From NCBI GenBank assembly GCA_947594085.1, contig CANQEB010000097.1:1-8436 (forward strand): DNA of 8,436 bases, given 5' to 3'. Origin of the DNA: an uncultured Lachnospiraceae bacterium (GTDB lineage Bacteria > Bacillota > Clostridia > Lachnospirales > Lachnospiraceae). Positions 4,766 to 8,436 of this stretch are shown in pieces. The notes below the pieces were generated by a model. It was not told the DNA's origin, searched no databases, and saw only the letters and a list, made by a program, of their open reading frames with translations. Numbering within the stretch: the stretch's first letter is position 1; each line of letters starts with the position of its first letter. Position numbers and translations under genes: made by a program.

Positions 4766-5809
4766 ATGAGCAATATTACAGGTGATTTTTTGAAAAGGGC
4801 AGTGGGAAGGAAGAACAAGGGTATGTCCGTGCCGGGCATTCTGTTACTGACCGCCGCGACAGTGTTTGTGATTATATCTCCGCAGATTTTGAGCAATTAC
4901 AGATTGAACCTCATCATCACGATTCTGCGAATCGCGTACTTGGCGCAGTGCTGGAATCTGATGAGCGGATACTGCGGGCAGTTTTCGTTTGGGCATGCGG
5001 CGTTCTTTGGTATCGGGGCATACACTTCCAGCCTTTTGTACACAGAGTTAGGGGTGACGCCGTGGATCGGCATGCTGGCGGGTATGGCTGCGGCGGGTGT
5101 CATTGGTTCGATTATCGGTGTTCTGTCGTTTGTGTACAATCTGAAGGGAGATTATTTCGCCCTTGTCACGCTGGCTTTTGCGGAAATATTCAGGGTCATC
5201 GCGAGAAACACGCCGTTTCTGAAGGCGGCGCAGGGCGTCTCCATCACTTATAAGAAAGACTGGACCCAAATGCAGTTTTCGGGGAAAGCCGGGTTTGTCT
5301 ATTTCGGACTGATCCTGCTTGCGCTCATCACCCTGTTTCTCTATATTCTGCAGCGGACGAGGACAGGGCAGTATTTCATCGCGATCAGGGAGAATGAGGA
5401 TGCCGCCAGAGCTTTGGGGATCAATACATTCCGCTACAAGATGACGGCCCTGGTTCTGAGCGCCATGTTCACGGCGGTGGCCGGCACCTTTTACGCACAG
5501 TATTATCTGCACATCGATCCGGAGATCGTGTTTATCTCCGAAGTCTCGGTGGATGCGATCATCCCCTGTATTCTCGGCGGGGTTGGAACTGTGTTCGGGC
5601 CGATCATCGGAGCCTGCATCATAGAGCCGGTCTCCGAGTTTACCAACGTGCATTTCGCATCCCTTCCGGGTATGAATATGGTCACTTACGGACTGATACT
5701 GGTGATTGTCATAATAGCGCTCCCCAACGGGGTCGTTGGGCTGGCGGATCGAATCAGAGAGAAACGCGCCCGGCGGCCGTTGTCTCCCAATGCGACGGAG
5801 GGTGTGTAG
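4766..5809 (+). CDS. livM: LivM-type ABC transporter permease
   Basis: A 347-residue membrane permease, the heterodimer partner of the LivH-type protein. After a basic N-terminal stretch (10-18) the first helices follow. The LivM signature GYCGQFSFGHAAFFGIGAYT is at residues 68-87. A coupling loop (AIRENEDAARALGI) lies at 206-219, and GGVGTVFGPIIGA at 271-283. The C-terminus is a charged, Arg-rich cytoplasmic tail. The start is ATG 4766 with a purine-rich SD (GAGGTG, 4755-4760). The stop TAG ends one base before the next start codon, so translation with livG is probably coupled. Confidence 0.92.
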   Translation: MSNITGDFLKRAVGRKNKGMSVPGILLLTAATVFVIISPQILSNYRLNLIITILRIAYLAQCWNLMSGYCGQFSFGHAAFFGIGAYTSSLLYTELGVTPWIGMLAGMAAAGVIGSIIGVLSFVYNLKGDYFALVTLAFAEIFRVIARNTPFLKAAQGVSITYKKDWTQMQFSGKAGFVYFGLILLALITLFLYILQRTRTGQYFIAIRENEDAARALGINTFRYKMTALVLSAMFTAVAGTFYAQYYLHIDPEIVFISEVSVDAIIPCILGGVGTVFGPIIGACIIEPVSEFTNVHFASLPGMNMVTYGLILVIVIIALPNGVVGLADRIREKRARRPLSPNATEGV

Positions 5810-5810
5810 G

Positions 5811-6539
5811 ATGGAACCTATATTACAGGCAAGAAAAGTGACAAAAAAATTTGCGGGTCTTACGGCGGTCAACACGGTGGATCTGGACGTCTATGCCGGG
5901 GAGATCGTGGGACTGATCGGGCCGAACGGCGCGGGCAAGACGACGTTTTTTAACACGATAACGGGATTCTATAAATGCGACGGCGGCAGCATAACGTTTG
6001 ACGGAAAAAATATAACCTCGCGGGCAACGTATCAGAATTGCAAGGCGGGGATGGCCAGAACTTTTCAGATCGTGCAGCCGTTTGGCCAGATGACGTCCCT
6101 GGAGAATGTGATGATCGGAGCGTTCAACAGGATCTCTTCATACAGGGAGGCGGAGCGGGTGGCCGCACAGTGGATCGATTTTGTGGGAATGAGCGGCAAG
6201 ACATACGATCGCATCGCCAGTCTGAACATAGGGGATCAGAGAAAGCTGGAGATGGCGAGGGCGCTCGCGACGGGACCGAAACTGCTGCTGCTCGACGAAG
6301 TCATGGCAGGGCTCACGCCCGCCGAGATCGACGGAGTCATCGATCTGATCAGAAAGATTAAAGAGTCCGGCATAACGGTTCTGATGATCGAACATATCAT
6401 GAAGGCGCTCATGCAGCTGTCCGACAGAGTCGTGGTGCTTGACCACGGGGAGAAGATCGCCGAGGGCAGTCCGGAGGAGATCGCCGACAACGAGAGAGTC
6501 ATCGAATCGTATCTGGGCAGCGCTTACAAAAAGAAATAA
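5811..6539 (+). CDS. livG: LivG-type ABC transporter ATP-binding protein
   Basis: A 242-residue cytoplasmic ATPase. Walker A GPNGAGKT is at residues 37-44, the Q-loop Gln at 86, the signature LNIGDQRKLEMARAL at 138-152, Walker B LLLLDE at 158-163 followed by VMAGLTP, and the H-loop His at 195. The GDQRKLE form of the signature, without the usual LSGGQ, and DEV-AGL in place of DEP are both typical of LivG proteins, so this is not decay. ATG 5811 was chosen for GGAGGG at 5797-5802 (8-nt spacer) and because the ABC domain starts immediately. An in-frame ATG at 5736 would add 25 residues inside livM with no family similarity. It forms the ATPase pair with the LivF-type protein. Confidence 0.94.
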   Translation: MEPILQARKVTKKFAGLTAVNTVDLDVYAGEIVGLIGPNGAGKTTFFNTITGFYKCDGGSITFDGKNITSRATYQNCKAGMARTFQIVQPFGQMTSLENVMIGAFNRISSYREAERVAAQWIDFVGMSGKTYDRIASLNIGDQRKLEMARALATGPKLLLLDEVMAGLTPAEIDGVIDLIRKIKESGITVLMIEHIMKALMQLSDRVVVLDHGEKIAEGSPEEIADNERVIESYLGSAYKKK

Positions 6540-6560
6540 ACGGGGACGGGAGGAACACTT

Positions 6561-7265
6561 ATGCTCAGCGTGGAAGATTTATATGTCAATTATGGAACTC
6601 TCAGGATCATACAGGGCGTATCCATGAAAATAGAAGACGGTGAAATGATCTCTCTTGTGGGTTCCAACGGCGCGGGGAAAACGACTCTTCTAAAGACCAT
6701 ATCAGGGCTGAAAAAGCCGGAGTCCGGGAAGATCCTTCTGGACGGGGAGGATATATCGGCGCTCTCGCCCGACAGGATCGTGGCGAGAGGGCTTGTCCAG
6801 ATTCCTGAAGGCAGAAAACTTTTTCCGCAGATGACGGTGCAGGAGAATCTTGAACTTGGCTCCTATCTGAAGGAGGCGAAGAAGAAGAGAAAGGAGACGC
6901 TCGCGTATGTGTATGAGATGCTCCCCGATCTGAAAAAGAAAGCGGCCATGCCGGCCGGTTCCCTGAGCGGCGGGCAGCAGCAGATGGTAGCGATAGGGAG
7001 AGGACTTATGGCGTGCCCGAAAATCCTGATCTTCGACGAGCCGTCTATCGGCTTATCCCCGCTTTTGACGGACATCATGTTCGAGATCATACGGAAGATC
7101 AAGGATTCCGGCACTACGGTGATGCTGGTGGAGCAGAATGTGCAGAATGCCTTGAAGATGGCGGACAGGGGCTATGTGTTAGAGCAGGGACGTATCGCAA
7201 TGGAGGGCAGAGCCGCGGATCTGTTGGAGAATGAAGAATTGAAGAAATCTTATCTTGGAATATAA
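6561..7265 (+). CDS. livF: LivF-type ABC transporter ATP-binding protein
   Basis: A 234-residue cytoplasmic ATPase of usual LivF length. Walker A GSNGAGKT is at residues 34-41, the PEGRKLFPQMTVQENLELG block typical of LivF at 82-100, the signature LSGGQQQM at 135-142, and Walker B ILIFDEPSIGL at 155-165. The H-loop position carries Gln192 (VEQNV) instead of His, which is normal for LivF. GGGAGG at 6548-6553 with a 7-nt spacer supports ATG 6561, 21 nt after livG. With LivG it powers import through the LivH/LivM channel. Confidence 0.94.
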   Translation: MLSVEDLYVNYGTLRIIQGVSMKIEDGEMISLVGSNGAGKTTLLKTISGLKKPESGKILLDGEDISALSPDRIVARGLVQIPEGRKLFPQMTVQENLELGSYLKEAKKKRKETLAYVYEMLPDLKKKAAMPAGSLSGGQQQMVAIGRGLMACPKILIFDEPSIGLSPLLTDIMFEIIRKIKDSGTTVMLVEQNVQNALKMADRGYVLEQGRIAMEGRAADLLENEELKKSYLGI

Positions 7266-7290
7266 AATACGATGGCGGGAGGATGGAGCT

Positions 7291-8436
7291 ATGTCAGAAT
7301 TGTTGATTAAGAACGGAATGATTGTCTTTGAGAACTGTGTCGATAAGGCGGACATTCTCATTCAGGACGAAAAAATTGCGGGGATATTTGCGCCGGGCGC
7401 TCTGGAGAGGGAACCTGCCGATGTGATCGACGCGGGCGGAATGTATGTCATGCCGGGAGCGATCGATCCGCATATGCACCTGGGTTTGTATTCGTCTTTT
7501 GCGGATTCTTACAGAAACGATTCGAAACGGGAGCTGATCGGCGGAATGACGACTCTGGTGGAATACCACAGAGGAAAAGGCAATTATTTTGACACTGTCA
7601 AGGCGGAGATCGACGAGGCCGAGGGAAACACTTATGTGGACTTTGCCATTTCTCTCGGACTCTGCGCGAAAAAGCACATGGAAGAACTGGAAGGCTACAT
7701 CAGAGAGCTGGGCATAACGAGTTTTAAATTCTTTTTTGACAAACAGGATATTGCGCACACGTTTTACGATATACCGAAGGAAGAGGCATTGACGCTGGAC
7801 AAGGCGGATCTCTACTATGTGCTGAAACGTCTGGCGCAGATCGATCCCAAGTGTATGCTGTGCGTACACTGCGAGGATCCCGATATGTTCAGGGCCTTTT
7901 TGAAGGATGTGCAGGAAAAGCGTCCGAATTCGACGGATGTTGCGGACTGGGATGCGGCGAGGCCGGATTTTGTCGAGACGAACTGCGCGGTCAGCGGCAT
8001 GCTGATCAACGGCGAGGTGCAGGGCAATATGTACTGTGTGCACACCAGCGCCAAAAAGACATTGGATGCGTACGAGGCTTTGAAGAATGCGGGCATCCCG
8101 CTTGGGAAGGTGTCCATCGAGACGTGTCCGCAGTATCTGCTCTTAGACAAAGAACACGCGACGCTTGACGCCAAGGTGAATCCGGCGCTCCACGCCAAAG
8201 AGGATAACGAGGCGCTCTGGGAAGGGATTCGCAAAGGGCTTGTCGACACGATCGGGACGGACAATGTTCCTGTGGATAAGGCAAAAAAATACGAAAAGGG
8301 CAAGACGTTGTGGGATGTGTGGGTAGGATTCGGAACGTCGGGGATCGCTATGCCGGCCCTGATCAGCGAGGGGTATCACAAGCGGGGCATCCGGGTGCCG
8401 GCGGACCTGAGCGTGGTGGGCGTCGACGATCTGCCC
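7291..8436 (+). CDS. Dihydropyrimidinase/hydantoinase-family cyclic amidohydrolase, partial, with foreign-looking 3' end
   Basis: An open frame of 382 codons with no stop runs off the right edge. ATG 7291 has GGGAGG at 7277-7282 with an 8-nt spacer, 25 nt after livF, so it belongs to the transporter operon. The enzyme is a cytoplasmic metal-dependent hydrolase with a beta-barrel fold. The full ligand set is visible: HMH at residues 61-63 after MPGAIDP, the lysine that is normally carboxylated (Lys146 in SFKFFF), His193 (CVHCED), His251 (YCVHTS) and Asp324 (GTDN). Known members open hydantoin, dihydropyrimidine or allantoin rings, which fits a nitrogen-solute importer next door; the substrate is not determined. 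Residue 325 is Asn where dihydropyrimidinases often have His. From about residue 366 the sequence stops looking like this family and resembles the C-terminus of a LacI repressor (VPADLSVVGVDDLP), in DNA that is about three-quarters G+C. Confidence 0.85.
   Translation, partial: MSELLIKNGMIVFENCVDKADILIQDEKIAGIFAPGALEREPADVIDAGGMYVMPGAIDPHMHLGLYSSFADSYRNDSKRELIGGMTTLVEYHRGKGNYFDTVKAEIDEAEGNTYVDFAISLGLCAKKHMEELEGYIRELGITSFKFFFDKQDIAHTFYDIPKEEALTLDKADLYYVLKRLAQIDPKCMLCVHCEDPDMFRAFLKDVQEKRPNSTDVADWDAARPDFVETNCAVSGMLINGEVQGNMYCVHTSAKKTLDAYEALKNAGIPLGKVSIETCPQYLLLDKEHATLDAKVNPALHAKEDNEALWEGIRKGLVDTIGTDNVPVDKAKKYEKGKTLWDVWVGFGTSGIAMPALISEGYHKRGIRVPADLSVVGVDDLP
8386..8436 (+). other. LacI-repressor-like, G+C-rich tail: probable chimeric join at the window edge
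   Basis: The last 17 codons encode GIRVPADLSVVGVDDLP. This matches the well-known LacI/GalR pattern G-[IL]-R-V-P-x-D-[LIV]-S-V-V-G-[FV]-D-D-[LIV]-P of the C-terminal effector-binding domain. Cyclic amidohydrolases at this point normally run through a helix toward an NPAKIFGL-like segment. From 8391 on, 35 of 46 bases are G or C, and all but one of the codons from 8386 end in G or C, unlike the preceding gene. The join lies around 8380-8391. A misassembly is the simplest reading; a real recombination or fusion cannot be excluded. Confidence 0.55.

Noticed and set aside
5736..5810. Upstream start for livG inside livM
   Set aside because: The added 25 residues are read from livM coding sequence in another frame and are unlike any LivG N-terminus.
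7294..8043. Minus-strand frames opposite the amidohydrolase (also 7815-8303)
   Set aside because: They overlap a coding frame that carries all metal-binding motifs of its family. The absence of a complete sense frame only reflects the gene running off the window.

Overview
The window looks like a chromosomal segment from a Gram-positive Clostridia-type bacterium, most likely Lachnospiraceae-like. The reasons are AGGAGG/GGGAGG ribosome binding sites before almost every gene, a solute-binding protein made as a lipoprotein, coding DNA of roughly even G+C with AT-rich spacers, and protein sequences typical of that group. The taxon is an inference from style; there is no rRNA or other marker gene.

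Layout: a truncated EamA/DMT-type transporter runs leftward off the start of the window. Divergent from it, everything else runs rightward: LysR-type regulator 1 (LTTR1), a lipoprotein amino-acid/amide-type substrate-binding protein, LysR-type regulator 2 (LTTR2, a paralogue of LTTR1), then a tight operon of two LivH/LivM-type permeases, two LivG/LivF-type ATPases and a dihydropyrimidinase/hydantoinase-family cyclic amidohydrolase that runs off the end. Together the genes describe import of a small, probably nitrogen-containing solute by a complete branched-chain-amino-acid-type (HAAT) ABC transporter, followed by hydrolysis of a cyclic amide or ureide in the cytoplasm. The exact substrate cannot be read from the sequence.

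The most interesting signal lies between the genes. Three promoters share one design: a 19-bp element TATAGG-N7-TTATAA, a -35 box starting 39-40 nt after the first base of the element, an 18-bp spacer, and a TGN-extended -10 box. They drive the leftward DMT transporter, the binding protein and the permease operon. The element is centred near -66/-67, the usual place for a LysR-type recognition site, so the three genes look like one local regulon of LTTR1 and/or LTTR2. The two ABC promoters are also each followed, about 25 nt after the predicted start of transcription, by a terminator-like hairpin. A second, smaller hairpin with a six-base A-N-N-G-N-N loop overlaps its 5' arm. This suggests transcription attenuation on top of the LysR control.

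The extreme right end is suspicious. After a normal amidohydrolase sequence, the last 17 or so codons become very G+C-rich and read like the C-terminal domain of a LacI-family repressor. A chimeric join about 50 bp from the end is the simplest explanation. No RNA genes, insertion sequences, CRISPR arrays or spacers longer than 300 bp were seen.
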